This document shows, in pieces, positions 45,249 to 53,152 of a stretch of 64,000 nt of DNA. This DNA comes from Tannerellaceae bacterium (GTDB lineage: Bacteria > Bacteroidota > Bacteroidia > Bacteroidales > Tannerellaceae), in contig JAISWO010000022.1 of NCBI GenBank assembly GCA_031271045.1, positions 1-64,000 on the forward strand, in the 5' to 3' direction. The notes under the pieces are model-generated. The model had not been told where the DNA came from, ran no database searches, and worked only from the letters and a program-made list of their open reading frames with translations. A program made the position numbers and the translations under genes. Within the stretch, counting starts at the first letter, position 1. Every line of letters starts with the position of its first letter.

Positions 45249-45851
45249 ATGTTTTCAGGTATTGTAGAAGAGGCGGCCCGGGTGGTTGCCGTACAGCAGG
45301 AAAAGGGGAATATTCACCTGAGGGTGCAGTGTTCTTTTGTGGATGAATTAAGGATTGACCAGAGCATATCGCACAACGGCGTATGCCTGACGGTGGTTCG
45401 CAAGGAAGGAGATACGTATACGGTCACGGCGATCAGGGAGACACTGGAGCGTTCCAACCTGGGCTTGCTGAAAGTGGGCGACAGGGTGAACCTGGAGCGC
45501 AGCATGCTTATGAACGGACGTTTGGACGGGCACATTGTGCAGGGTCATGTGGACCAGACGGCTGTTTGCACCGGGGTAAGAGAAGCCGACGGCAGCTGGT
45601 ATTATACGTTCGAATACGTATTGGACGCCGGCATGGCAAGTCAGGGGTACGTGACGGTGGAAAAAGGTTCGGTTTGCGTGAACGGCGTAAGCCTTACGGT
45701 CTGCCATTCGCAGGACAACAGCTTTGAGGTTGCCATCATTCCCTATACGCACGATTATACGAATTTCGGGCAGATTGTTTGCGGCACGGTTGTCAACATC
45801 GAGTTCGACATCATCGGCAAATACCTCAGCAAGATGATGCGTTTCCGCTGA
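45249..45851 (+). CDS. ribE: Riboflavin synthase alpha chain
   Basis: 200 residues of two similar lumazine-binding barrels. The N-terminus MFSGIVEEAARVVAVQQ and SISHNGVCLTVVRKEGDTYT form the first, and NGRLDGHIVQGHVDQTAVC with SVCVNGVSLTVCHSQDNSFE the second. It turns two molecules of 6,7-dimethyl-8-ribityllumazine into riboflavin and a pyrimidine. No FMN riboswitch is seen upstream and no other rib genes are near. It ends one base before the convergent BrkB-type gene. Confidence 0.95.
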   Translation: MFSGIVEEAARVVAVQQEKGNIHLRVQCSFVDELRIDQSISHNGVCLTVVRKEGDTYTVTAIRETLERSNLGLLKVGDRVNLERSMLMNGRLDGHIVQGHVDQTAVCTGVREADGSWYYTFEYVLDAGMASQGYVTVEKGSVCVNGVSLTVCHSQDNSFEVAIIPYTHDYTNFGQIVCGTVVNIEFDIIGKYLSKMMRFR

Positions 45852-47210
45852 TCAGAGATCTTTCAGCAGTATTTCGTCGTTGGGCAGCAGCAGGTCGTCG
45901 CGGGTTTTGAGGATAGCCTTCCATTCGTTGCCGAACCGGCAGGCGGTATCTATTTTAAAGTTTTCCGAGCCATTCATATCCAGTTTCGCCAGCAGGTATC
46001 CCACGCTGATGCGGTTGATGTCGATGGCCGGCTGGTAGTGCGTTATGCGGTCGTTGTTGCCGTAATTCACCTCAATAATTATATTCAGTTCGGTGAGCAG
46101 GAGCAGGATTTGCGTTGTCAGGCGCAGCGGTATGCGGTATAATTCCGACAGTTCGTCGGCCGTATACGGTTTCTCGCCACCGGCAAAACGTTTGACGATC
46201 AGCGAGGCGATCAGCAGGGTCAGGAAATCTTTGTAGCGCCGGCTGATGTTGCGGCTGTCGCGTTCGAAGCTAAACTTTTTCACATTCTGCGAAGCATACG
46301 AAAGTTCGGCCCCGAAAAGGCAGATAAGCCACGAGAGTTGCAGCCAGAGCAACAGGAGCGGCAGGGCGGCAAAGCTACCGTAGATGGCATTGTATTTACT
46401 GACCCATATTTGCCCGTTGATGTACAACACCTGGAAGAGCTGGAAAGCGCATCCGGCAAGGATTCCGGGAATAAGACCGTTCATGAAACTGACTTTGGTG
46501 TTGGGCAGCAGAAGATAGACGGACGTGAACGTGATGCTTGCAATCAGGAAGGGAGCTACTTTCAGCAAATTGTTTATCATCGGCGTAAAGAACATATAGT
46601 CGCTCAGGAACGTATTTTGAAGCGTTGTGATCAGGATGGAGAATCCGCTGGAGGTTGTTATCAGGACGGGCAGGATGAGGAAGAGCGCCATATAATCCAG
46701 CACCTTGCGTTTCCAGGGGCGCGATTTGGATATTTGCCAGATGCTGTTGAAGGCATCTTCGATGGAAGAGATCAGCGAGATGACCGTGTAAAAGAGCAAC
46801 AGCAAGCCGATGCCAATGAAAAGACCTCCCTGCGCCTGGGAGAGATAACTTTCGACAAACTCCAGCGCTTTGCTCATTTCGGCTTCATGCCCCGGGAAAT
46901 AATCCAATAATTCCTGATGCACCACATTCTGGAATCCGAAGCCTTTGGCGATTCCGATCAGGACGGCCAGCAGGGGGACGATGGCCAGCAGGCTGCTGAA
47001 GGTAAGCGCCGAGGCCTTGGTCAGGAGGTCTTCGTTCACGAATCCCCGCACGGCAAGGATGGTTGTTTTAATTATATTAATGTATAGCCTCTTCATGCCG
47101 CTTATTTCGTTACCTGTGATGCGCCAGATCTCGTAAGTGACAAAGTAGATGCTCTTTTTAATAAAAGCGCTGATTCGATCGCCGAATGTCTTTTTGTTTT
47201 TGTTGTCCAT
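45852..47210 (-). CDS. YihY/BrkB family membrane protein
   Basis: 452 residues. After a basic start, about residues 45-300 hold six membrane spans with the YihY signature LTKASALTFSSLLAIVPLLA, GLFIGIGLLLLFYTVISLIS and YGSFAALPLLLLWLQLSWL followed by ICLFGAELSY. The last about 130 residues are cytoplasmic with a winged-helix look (YTADELSELYRIPLRLTTQI). Once called RNase BN, the family is now regarded as membrane proteins of unknown, perhaps transport, function. The gene lies between the end of ribE and rnpB, and its start is only 18 bases from the 3' end of the RNase P RNA on the same strand. Confidence 0.88.
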   Translation of the reverse strand: MDNKNKKTFGDRISAFIKKSIYFVTYEIWRITGNEISGMKRLYINIIKTTILAVRGFVNEDLLTKASALTFSSLLAIVPLLAVLIGIAKGFGFQNVVHQELLDYFPGHEAEMSKALEFVESYLSQAQGGLFIGIGLLLLFYTVISLISSIEDAFNSIWQISKSRPWKRKVLDYMALFLILPVLITTSSGFSILITTLQNTFLSDYMFFTPMINNLLKVAPFLIASITFTSVYLLLPNTKVSFMNGLIPGILAGCAFQLFQVLYINGQIWVSKYNAIYGSFAALPLLLLWLQLSWLICLFGAELSYASQNVKKFSFERDSRNISRRYKDFLTLLIASLIVKRFAGGEKPYTADELSELYRIPLRLTTQILLLLTELNIIIEVNYGNNDRITHYQPAIDINRISVGYLLAKLDMNGSENFKIDTACRFGNEWKAILKTRDDLLLPNDEILLKDL

Positions 47211-47228
47211 GCCTGTAAAAAGAATAAA

Positions 47229-47592
47229 AGCAGTCTGCCTGTAAGCCGGGTTCTGTTCTTTCCCTTTTGGGGAAAGCGTCTGTCATTTATCTTGTTTTAC
47301 CGTCGCCGGTAAACTTGAGCGATCTACCCCCCGGCATCGGGCGGACAACCCTACATGCGCCGGTATACATGATCTTACAACCCATAAGACGTACGGCATA
47401 CTGTATTGCTACAATACCCGGTGAGCTCTTACCTCACCTTTTCACCCTTGTTCCGCCTTTTGTGCGGGACGGTTTTTTTCTGTTACGTTACTCTGCCCTC
47501 GCGAACAGCTTCCCGTTAGGAAGTATGGCGTCCTGTGTTGCCCGGACTTTCCTCCCAATCCAACGAATTGAGCGACAGACCGGCAGACTGCT
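47229..47592 (-). ncRNA. rnpB: RNase P RNA, class A
   Basis: The minus strand begins GCAGTCTGCCGGTCTGTCGC and soon reads GAGGAAAGTCCGGGCAACAC, the universal P4/CR-I region. The 3' end reads AGAACCCGGCTTACAGGCAG, then ACTGC, pairing with the 5' end to form P1, and including the P4-closing ACAGAA and the CCGGCTTAC. The GGT-like tRNA CCA-binding region is near the 3' third. It is the catalytic RNA that trims tRNA 5' leaders. Length about 364 bases. A -7 box lies six bases upstream. Confidence 0.96.
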
Positions 47593-47597
47593 GCCCG

Positions 47598-47605
47598 CAA
47601 AGATA
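47598..47605 (-). promoter_or_regulatory. -7 box of rnpB
   Basis: TATCTTTG on the minus strand, placed so that transcription starts at the first base or so of the RNA. A weak -33 match (TTCG) lies 19 bases upstream. Confidence 0.7.
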
Positions 47606-47744
47606 GGAAATAAAAAAAATAAGACGAATTTCCTCTGAAAAAAAGTTTTTATACGATTTTTCTATGAAATATGTATATGATAAAGATTATTTCCATACAT
47701 TTGTCGTCATATAATCATAATAGCTAACATTAAATTCAAATCGC

Positions 47745-48635
47745 ATGAAAGTCTTAAAAATAAATCTCTCCAACCTCCACAACGAAGAATGGTTCGGAAT
47801 CCATACCGATTGGAAAGATCAGGTATCTCATTTCGGCGAAGTGGTGCTCGACATCAAGGAACTGTTCTACCTCTACCTCCCCCTGCTGGACAAGGCCGAC
47901 AAGGTGTTGCTCGTATTGCGCAAAAGCGTCTTTACGGAAGATATGAAACGGTCCGACAAAGAGCGGAAGAAGATATTCAAAAGCTTTCTGCGAGTGGCCA
48001 AAGACTCGATCAACCTTTCCGACGCGGCCAAAAAGGAAGCCGCCCGGCGTTTGTTCAACCTCCTGGAGCAGTACGAACAGTACGGCGTGAAGGGCAGCTA
48101 CTCCGAAGAATCGTCGGGTATCTACAACCTGCTTCAGGATCTGAGCGGGAAATACAGCGCCGACGTCACCCTTTTGGGCCTTACGGAATGGGTTAAATCC
48201 CTTCGCCAGGCAGAAGACAAGTTCCTCGCCTTCCGCGCCCAACGCATTCAGGAAACCATCGACAAGCCCAAGGCTTCGTTGATAGAGCTCCGCATACAGA
48301 TTGACCGCCTCTACCTGGCGATGGTCAGTATTCTCGACGCCAAGCTCCTGGCCGACGGCCTGGGCGGCGACATCGTGGTCGATCCCGGCGACCTGGACAC
48401 CGGCACGTGGGAAGACAACGACCCGACTCCCCCCGAATTTCGCGGGAATATCGTCTACAACTTTGTGGTTGCCTGGAACGTCTTCGTTCAGAAGTATCAC
48501 AACCTGCTGGCTGCCCGCGCCGGCCGGCTGGCCCGGAAGAAACAACCCGACGTTCCCTCTCCCGAACCTCCCGTTGAGGAAGATCCATCCCCGGACTTCC
48601 CTCCCGAAGATCCCGGCACGGAAGATTTCTTTTAA
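47745..48635 (+). CDS. DUF6261 family protein
   Basis: 296 residues, no signal peptide, mostly helical. The start MKVLKINLSNLHNEEWFGIH and the phrase LDIKELFYLYLPLLDKADKV are those of DUF6261, a Bacteroidota family with many copies per genome and no known function. A proline- and acid-rich tail follows from about residue 272 (PDVPSPEPPVEEDPSPDFPP). It is a single gene. Its stop is 18 bases before the first unit of the 42-bp repeat array, an association worth testing in other genomes. Confidence 0.75.
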   Translation: MKVLKINLSNLHNEEWFGIHTDWKDQVSHFGEVVLDIKELFYLYLPLLDKADKVLLVLRKSVFTEDMKRSDKERKKIFKSFLRVAKDSINLSDAAKKEAARRLFNLLEQYEQYGVKGSYSEESSGIYNLLQDLSGKYSADVTLLGLTEWVKSLRQAEDKFLAFRAQRIQETIDKPKASLIELRIQIDRLYLAMVSILDAKLLADGLGGDIVVDPGDLDTGTWEDNDPTPPEFRGNIVYNFVVAWNVFVQKYHNLLAARAGRLARKKQPDVPSPEPPVEEDPSPDFPPEDPGTEDFF

Positions 48636-48653
48636 ATTCCCTTTCACAGGATT

Positions 48654-49062
48654 TTTGGAGAAGTGATTTCAAAATGAAATGGCTTTTCCAAGAAATTTGG
48701 AGAAGCAGTTTCAAAATGGATTTGCTTTTCCAAGAAATTTGGAGAAGCAGTTTCAAAATGGATTTGCTTTTCCAAAAAATTTGGAGAAGCAATTCAAAAG
48801 TGAATTTGCCTTTCCAAAAAATTTGGAGAAGCAGTTCAAAAGTGAATTTGCCTTTCCAAAAAATTTGGAGAAGCAGTTCGGAAGTGAATTTGCCTTTCCA
48901 AAAAATTTGGAGAAGCAGTTCGAAAGTGGATTTGCCTTTCCAAAAAATTTGGAGAAGCAGTTCAAAAGTGAAATGGCTCCTCCAAGAGAACCGGAGAAGC
49001 AGTTTCAAAGTGAAATGGCTCCTCCAAAAGCCCGGCAGCAGCCTTTCGAAGAGGAACTTTAG
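48654..49062. repeat. Tandem array, 42-bp period, about ten units (array 3)
   Basis: Units start at 48654 and every 42 bases to 48990, with a decayed tenth to 49062. A central unit contains GCCTTTCCAAAAAATTTGG and then AGAAGCAGTTCAAAAGTGAA. Across each unit boundary CTTTTCCAA and TTGGAGAAG form an arm pair (11 bp with one G-U in the early units) around a loop of about 5 bases. All units keep exact length, so several frames stay open. The last two units drift (GCTCCTCCAAGAGAACC). It shares period, register and key positions with the array at 62711-63130. Confidence 0.95.
48679..49062 (+). CDS. Possible small protein of 14-residue repeats
   Basis: The frame that reads the 42-bp array as FAFPKNLEKQFKSE per unit gives 127 residues, beginning MAFPRNLEKQF and ending in a less repetitive tail (KARQQPFEEEL). 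In this frame several changes between units are silent (CAA/CAG for Gln, TTC/TTT for Phe, GCC/GCT for Ala), which is what selection on protein would give. Against this, the frame from 48674 and a minus-strand frame are open too, there is no clear ribosome site (a repeat-derived GGAGAAG lies 15 bases upstream), and the palindromic structure could itself explain the conservation. Treated as a candidate only. Confidence 0.3.
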   Translation: MAFPRNLEKQFQNGFAFPRNLEKQFQNGFAFPKNLEKQFKSEFAFPKNLEKQFKSEFAFPKNLEKQFGSEFAFPKNLEKQFESGFAFPKNLEKQFKSEMAPPREPEKQFQSEMAPPKARQQPFEEEL

Positions 49063-49146
49063 CCTGTAAATTAGCTCCATGAAGCAATATAAAGCCATTT
49101 TCACCCAAGAGGCCGGCAGAATAGACCGATACTGTTTATTTTTTCC

Positions 49147-49154
49147 TACCTTTG
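49147..49154 (+). promoter_or_regulatory. -7 box of the thioredoxin lipoprotein gene
   Basis: TACCTTTG matches the consensus, 32 bases before the ATG. No -33 box is clear. Confidence 0.6.
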
Positions 49155-49186
49155 CCGCTCAATATTAATCTCACAATAATTTTTAT

Positions 49187-49663
49187 ATGAAGAACTATTT
49201 GAATGGCTTATGGATCGTCTTCCTGCTTACACTGTCGCTGCCGACAGCCTGCTCGCAGACCTCGCGGACGAGCGAAAACGCGGAAAGCGCCGCCGGCAAA
49301 GGCGACGTAGTTGTGCTGAATAAAGCGGACTTCCTGACAAAGGTTTTCAATTACGAGAAAAACGCCGACCAATGGGTATATGAAGGCGATCGCCCCTGCA
49401 TCGTAGACTTCTATGCCGACTGGTGCGGACCGTGCAAGAAAGTATCCCCTATCCTGAAAGAGCTGGCGGCGCTGTACAAAGACGATATTGTCATCTACAA
49501 AGTCGACGTAGACATTGAAAGCGAACTGGCCGAGACGTTCGGCATCCGGAGCATCCCCACCCTCCTGTTCATTCCCAAAGACGGAGAGCCTCAGATCGCC
49601 CAGGGCGCCCTTCCCCGCGAAGAACTTGTCAAACAAATAGACAACTACCTGCTGGGCAGATAA
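49187..49663 (+). CDS. Thioredoxin-fold lipoprotein
   Basis: 158 residues. The signal peptide ends at LPTAC (Cys22), so it is a lipoprotein of the periplasmic side. The thioredoxin domain (about 50-155) has the active site FYADWCGPCKKVSPIL and the cis-proline loop GIRSIPTLLFIPKDG. WCGPC is the reducing type, so it probably keeps envelope thiols reduced or passes electrons to a partner; a cytoplasmic copy is trxA at 57020. It stands alone, 31 bases before the methyltransferase-glycosyltransferase gene, which may be co-transcribed. Confidence 0.9.
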   Translation: MKNYLNGLWIVFLLTLSLPTACSQTSRTSENAESAAGKGDVVVLNKADFLTKVFNYEKNADQWVYEGDRPCIVDFYADWCGPCKKVSPILKELAALYKDDIVIYKVDVDIESELAETFGIRSIPTLLFIPKDGEPQIAQGALPREELVKQIDNYLLGR

Positions 49664-49694
49664 GCCCCCTTGCCATTCGCCTTACAGTTATTCT

Positions 49695-51128
49695 ATGACA
49701 AAAAAAGATTTACTTGACTTTTATCGCACCACGTCGCAGGAAAGAGAAAGGTGGAACAAACGGAACTCGTTTTACCACCGTCTGCTCGAAAGATATTACT
49801 CGTTTATCATTCCCAAGGGGAAAAAAGTACTGGAAATCGGATGCGGCAGCGGCAACCTGCTGAATGCCGTGCAACCGGCATACGGCCTGGGCATCGACTT
49901 CGCCCCGGAAGTGATCGCCCTGGCCCGGAATAAATACCCTCACCTCCATTTCCGCGTAGACGACATAGAAGAACTGCAAACAAACGAGACCTTTGACTAC
50001 ATCATCCTCAGCGATCTGATAAGCTGCCTGTGGGATGTGCAGAAAGCCATCCATAACATCAGACACTTATGCCATGCGCAAACGCGCGTCGTCATATCGC
50101 AATACAATTTCCTTTGGGAGCCGGTCATCAAGCTGCTCGAAACCATCAAGCTGCGACAAAAAGCCCCCACCTCCAACTGGCTTTCCATCAAAGACACGGA
50201 AGCGCTGCTGCAATTAGAATCTTTTCAGACCATACGGATAGAGAAGAAAATCCTGCTCCCGGTTTATCTGCCCATACTGCATAGCCTGTTCAACGGCCTG
50301 CTGGCGAATATGCCGGGACTCTGCCGCCTCGGGCTCGTCAACCTCCACGTCTCCCGTCTGATCCTGGACGAAGAGCGCCCCTCGTCCGTATCCATCATCA
50401 TCCCCGCCCGCAACGAACGAGGGAATATAGAAAACGCCATCAAACGGATCCCCCCCTTCGGCACTCACCAGGAAATCATCTTCATCGAAGGCCATTCCTC
50501 CGACCACACCTACGAAGAGATCCTCCGAGTACGCGATGCCTGGCCCGACAAAGACATCCAAGTAATGCAACAAACCGGAAAAGGAAAAGGCAACGCCGTG
50601 CGCGAAGCATTCGACGCCGCAACCGGCGACATCCTGATGATCCTGGACGCCGACCTGACGATGCCCCCGGAAGAATTGCCCAAATTCTACAACGCCCTGT
50701 GCAGCAACAAAGGCGAATTCATAAACGGCTGCCGCCTGGTTTATCCGATGGAAAAGAACGCCATGCGTTTCCTGAATTTACTGGGGAACAAATTCTTCGG
50801 CTGGTTCTTCTCCTACCTGCTGGGGCAACGCCTGAAAGACACCCTGTGCGGCACGAAAGTATTATTCAGGAAAGACTATGAAACCATCAAACTCAATCGC
50901 TCCTACTTCGGCGATTTCGACCCTTTCGGCGACTTCGACCTCCTGTTCGGAGCCGCCAAACAAAACCTCAAAATCATAGAAGTCATCATCCGCTACAAAG
51001 ACCGCGCCTATGGATCCACGCAGATCAGCCGCTTCCGGCACGGCATATTGCTGTTAAAAATGAGTTTCTTTGCAGCAAAGAAGATAAAATTTACCGAGTT
51101 CCTGCCGTTTGCTCGCAAAAATCACTAA
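49695..51128 (+). CDS. Fusion of SAM methyltransferase and family 2 glycosyltransferase
   Basis: 477 residues. Residues about 40-160 are a class I methyltransferase: KKVLEIGCGSGNLLNAV is the SAM-binding motif I and FDYIILSDLISCLWDVQKA covers motif II/III. From about 230 a GT2 domain begins with SVSIIIPARNERGNIENAIK, then IIFIEGHSSDHTYEEI, GKGNAVREAFDAATGDILMI and the DxD-type LDADLTMPPEELPKF. The closing CGTKVLFRKDYETI is as in dolichyl/polyprenyl phosphate mannose synthase-like enzymes. The donor and acceptor cannot be read. Both halves look intact. It may build or cap a lipid-linked glycan. Confidence 0.85.
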   Translation: MTKKDLLDFYRTTSQERERWNKRNSFYHRLLERYYSFIIPKGKKVLEIGCGSGNLLNAVQPAYGLGIDFAPEVIALARNKYPHLHFRVDDIEELQTNETFDYIILSDLISCLWDVQKAIHNIRHLCHAQTRVVISQYNFLWEPVIKLLETIKLRQKAPTSNWLSIKDTEALLQLESFQTIRIEKKILLPVYLPILHSLFNGLLANMPGLCRLGLVNLHVSRLILDEERPSSVSIIIPARNERGNIENAIKRIPPFGTHQEIIFIEGHSSDHTYEEILRVRDAWPDKDIQVMQQTGKGKGNAVREAFDAATGDILMILDADLTMPPEELPKFYNALCSNKGEFINGCRLVYPMEKNAMRFLNLLGNKFFGWFFSYLLGQRLKDTLCGTKVLFRKDYETIKLNRSYFGDFDPFGDFDLLFGAAKQNLKIIEVIIRYKDRAYGSTQISRFRHGILLLKMSFFAAKKIKFTEFLPFARKNH

Positions 51129-51189
51129 AACAGACACACTTATTTTAAAGAATAACGATCCAAACACAAGCATAGTCAAATTAAATGCC

Positions 51190-51197
51190 TACCTTTG
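51190..51197 (+). promoter_or_regulatory. -7 box of the cold-shock-domain gene
   Basis: TACCTTTG matches the consensus. It leaves a leader of about 100 bases before the ATG at 51302, long enough for the RNA-level control known for cold shock genes. Confidence 0.55.
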
Positions 51198-51301
51198 CGG
51201 CATTGAAATCTTTCTTAGCAATGTTTTGCTCCGCCATTATTCCGCGGATCTTCCCATCGTCAAAAAAAGAATTAATAAAACATTTTCACGATTAAAAAAG
51301 T

Positions 51302-51742
51302 ATGGCGAAACCTACATCATTTAATAAAAGAGAGTTAGAAAAGAAACGGGAACAAAAAAGACAGGAAAAGCAGAAGCGCAAAGAAGTGCGGAAAGCAAAT
51401 GTCAGCGGATCGTTCGACGACATGATTGCCTATGTGGATGAAAACGGCGTTATTAGCAATACCCCGCCGGATCCCATGAAGAAACAGGAAATCGAAATCG
51501 AGAACATCGCCGTATCAACACCCAAAAAAGAAGATGTGGAAGAAGTCCTGCAAAAAGGCCGCGTAGAATATTTTAATCCCGACAAAGGATACGGCTTCAT
51601 CAAAGACGCTATAGGAGTGAATAAATATTTCTTTCACATCAGCAGCGCCCCAGAAACCATAAGAGAAGGAAACAACGTTACATTTGAATTGGAAAGAGGC
51701 CCGAAAGGGATGAATGCCGTCCGGGTCCTCATCACAAATTGA
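51302..51742 (+). CDS. Cold-shock domain protein with basic N-terminus
   Basis: 146 residues. The first 30 are strongly basic (NKRELEKKREQKRQEKQKRK), the middle is a linker, and about residues 84-145 are a cold-shock OB-fold with GRVEYFNPDKGYGFIKD (RNP1 as GYGFI) and KYFFHISS (RNP2). It binds single-stranded RNA and likely acts as an RNA chaperone. The extra basic arm makes it about twice the size of CspA. An RRM protein gene follows 35 bases later on the same strand. Confidence 0.92.
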   Translation: MAKPTSFNKRELEKKREQKRQEKQKRKEVRKANVSGSFDDMIAYVDENGVISNTPPDPMKKQEIEIENIAVSTPKKEDVEEVLQKGRVEYFNPDKGYGFIKDAIGVNKYFFHISSAPETIREGNNVTFELERGPKGMNAVRVLITN

Positions 51743-51777
51743 ATGTGACAAATATCAATAATTAACAACAAAAAAAA

Positions 51778-52086
51778 ATGAACATTTATGTTTCAAATCT
51801 AAGCTTTAGCACAAGCAGTGAAAGCTTACAGGAGTTATTTTCAGCGTATGGAGAAGTCACATCTTCAAAAATTATCACAGACCGGGAAACCGGGCGATCT
51901 CGCGGATTTGGATTTGTAGAAATGCCCAACGACACAGAAGGGCAAAACGCTATTTCCGAACTGAACGAAACCGACTTGGAAGGAAAGACAATCAGTGTAA
52001 CGATTGCCCGCCCCAGAACGGAAAGAAGTAACGGCGGTAACTACCGTGGCGGTAATAGTGGTGGGTATAACCGTAACAGATGGTAA
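51778..52086 (+). CDS. RRM RNA-binding protein
   Basis: 102 residues. A single RRM: RNP2 as MNIYVSNLSFSTSSESLQEL and RNP1 as RSRGFGFVEM at about 40-50, then a Gly/Asn/Arg-rich tail (GGNYRGGNSGGYNRNRW). This small type is common in Bacteroidota and cyanobacteria and is often cold- or stress-induced. It follows a cold-shock-domain gene and is followed by a strong terminator, so the pair looks like one RNA-binding operon. Confidence 0.94.
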   Translation: MNIYVSNLSFSTSSESLQELFSAYGEVTSSKIITDRETGRSRGFGFVEMPNDTEGQNAISELNETDLEGKTISVTIARPRTERSNGGNYRGGNSGGYNRNRW

Positions 52087-52110
52087 TAAACAACTCCACA
52101 ACATAAGCTT

Positions 52111-52143
52111 AAGAAAGGAAAATACCCATTATTTTCCTTTCTT
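52111..52143 (+). terminator. Terminator after the RRM gene
   Basis: AAGAAAGGAAAATA pairs perfectly over 14 bp with TATTTTCCTTTCTT around a 5-base loop, followed by TGTTTATC. It separates the RNA-binding pair from rpmH. Confidence 0.85.
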
Positions 52144-52177
52144 TGTTTATCTCTCCTAAACCAATTCGGCAGAACCA

Positions 52178-52208
52178 TTTGTTTATTGCAAAAAAGGATT
52201 TATCTTTG
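52178..52208 (+). promoter_or_regulatory. Promoter of rpmH
   Basis: TTTG (52178-52181) and TATCTTTG (52201-52208) are a full -33/-7 pair with a 19-base spacer, the best promoter in the window. Confidence 0.85.
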
Positions 52209-52262
52209 CAACCCCAATAGCATAAGAAAATAATAGAATAAACAACAATACATAATAAAAAG

Positions 52263-52415
52263 ATGAAACGGACATTCCAACCTTCCAACAGGAAAAGAAA
52301 GAACAAACACGGCTTTCGCACAAGAATGGCTACGGCCAACGGACGCAGAGTGTTAGCATCCCGTCGCGCGAAAGGGAGAGCCAAATTGACTGTCTCCGAC
52401 GAATATAACGGATAA
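52263..52415 (+). CDS. rpmH: 50S ribosomal protein L34
   Basis: 50 residues, very basic: it starts [20 protein letters not shown] and continues with [20 protein letters not shown], then [10 protein letters not shown]. This is L34 at its normal length, a protein of the 50S subunit exit region. It is too short for most open frame cut-offs. It has its own promoter, 55 bases upstream, and is followed by a hairpin. Here it is not next to dnaA or rnpA, unlike in many other bacteria. Confidence 0.96.
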   Translation: MKRTFQPSNRKRKNKHGFRTRMATANGRRVLASRRAKGRAKLTVSDEYNG

Positions 52416-52440
52416 ACAGACCCGGCTCTGAGTTTATCGT

Positions 52441-52476
52441 AGAAGGTAAAGGTTCGATAGAGCGCCTTTACTTTCT
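52441..52476 (+). terminator. Hairpin after rpmH
   Basis: AGAAGGTAAAGG pairs with CCTTTACTTTCT (one G-U) around a 12-base loop and is followed by GCGTTTTA. Likely the rpmH terminator. Confidence 0.65.
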
Positions 52477-52484
52477 GCGTTTTA

Positions 52485-52492
52485 TAGCTTTG
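52485..52492 (+). promoter_or_regulatory. -7 box of the PASTA-rluD-ddl operon
   Basis: TAGCTTTG fits TAnnTTTG, 28 bases before the PASTA gene ATG. No -33 match at the usual spacing. Confidence 0.5.
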
Positions 52493-52519
52493 TGATACCA
52501 CCTAAAAACACATTGGCAG

Positions 52520-53149
52520 ATGAAGAACTTTTTAATTAAATGGGGAAAGCACCCGTTCGTTGTGAACGGATTATTGGCTGTGTTTGTTTCATGTGTCGTT
52601 ATATACGCAACACTGAAAGGACTTGATGCATATACGCTTCACAATAAAGCCGTGATAGTGCCCGACGTTAAAGGACTTCTGATCGAAGAAGCCGCCCCGC
52701 ATCTGAATCGCAGCGGGCTGCGTTATAGCGTGGTCGATTCTGTATTTTCAAAAAACGTAAAACCCGGCGCCATCGTTGAACTCCTTCCCTCGGTAGGCTC
52801 GAAAGTGAAAGAAGGACGGATCGTTTATATCACCGTCAATGCGCTCTCTTCTCAAATGGCGCCCATCCCCAATGTCAAAGATGTATCCTTCCGTCAAGCC
52901 TATGCCCTGCTGAAAGCCCGTGGATTCGAATCCATCGAAATAGAATACGTTCCGGGAATGTATAGAGACCTGGCCGTTGGCGTTATATCCCGCGGACGCC
53001 TTTTGGAAGAAGGTGAACGAACACCGCTAACGCTCCCCCTCATCTTGCAGGTGACTAACGGGATGCGAGCCGAAGACGACACCTTATTCCTTGACTCCGG
53101 TATCACCCCGGAAATACCTATAAACAGCGATGCTGAAACATGGTTTTAA
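52520..53149 (+). CDS. PASTA domain membrane protein
   Basis: 209 residues. One N-terminal membrane span (about 13-33) and then PASTA-type repeats: VPDVKGLLIEEAAPHLNRSG with PGAIVELLPSVGSKVKEGR, and PIPNVKDVSFRQAYALLKAR further on. PASTA units bind muropeptides or beta-lactam-like groups; here there is no kinase or transpeptidase part. It opens a run of five genes with rluD, ddl, an acyltransferase and mnmD. The nearness of ddl fits a role at the cell wall. Confidence 0.88.
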   Translation: MKNFLIKWGKHPFVVNGLLAVFVSCVVIYATLKGLDAYTLHNKAVIVPDVKGLLIEEAAPHLNRSGLRYSVVDSVFSKNVKPGAIVELLPSVGSKVKEGRIVYITVNALSSQMAPIPNVKDVSFRQAYALLKARGFESIEIEYVPGMYRDLAVGVISRGRLLEEGERTPLTLPLILQVTNGMRAEDDTLFLDSGITPEIPINSDAETWF

Positions 53150-53152
53150 CTT

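Noticed and set aside
45240..45851. FMN riboswitch before ribE
   Set aside because: The 95-base gap to oxyR is too short for the aptamer and shows none of its conserved blocks.
47745..48647. 297-residue minus-strand frame opposite the DUF6261 gene
   Set aside because: The plus strand has the recognisable DUF6261 start and proline-rich tail; the minus frame has no family pattern.
48325..49104. 259-residue minus-strand frame across array 3
   Set aside because: It runs antisense into the DUF6261 gene and has no start signal; repetition keeps it open.
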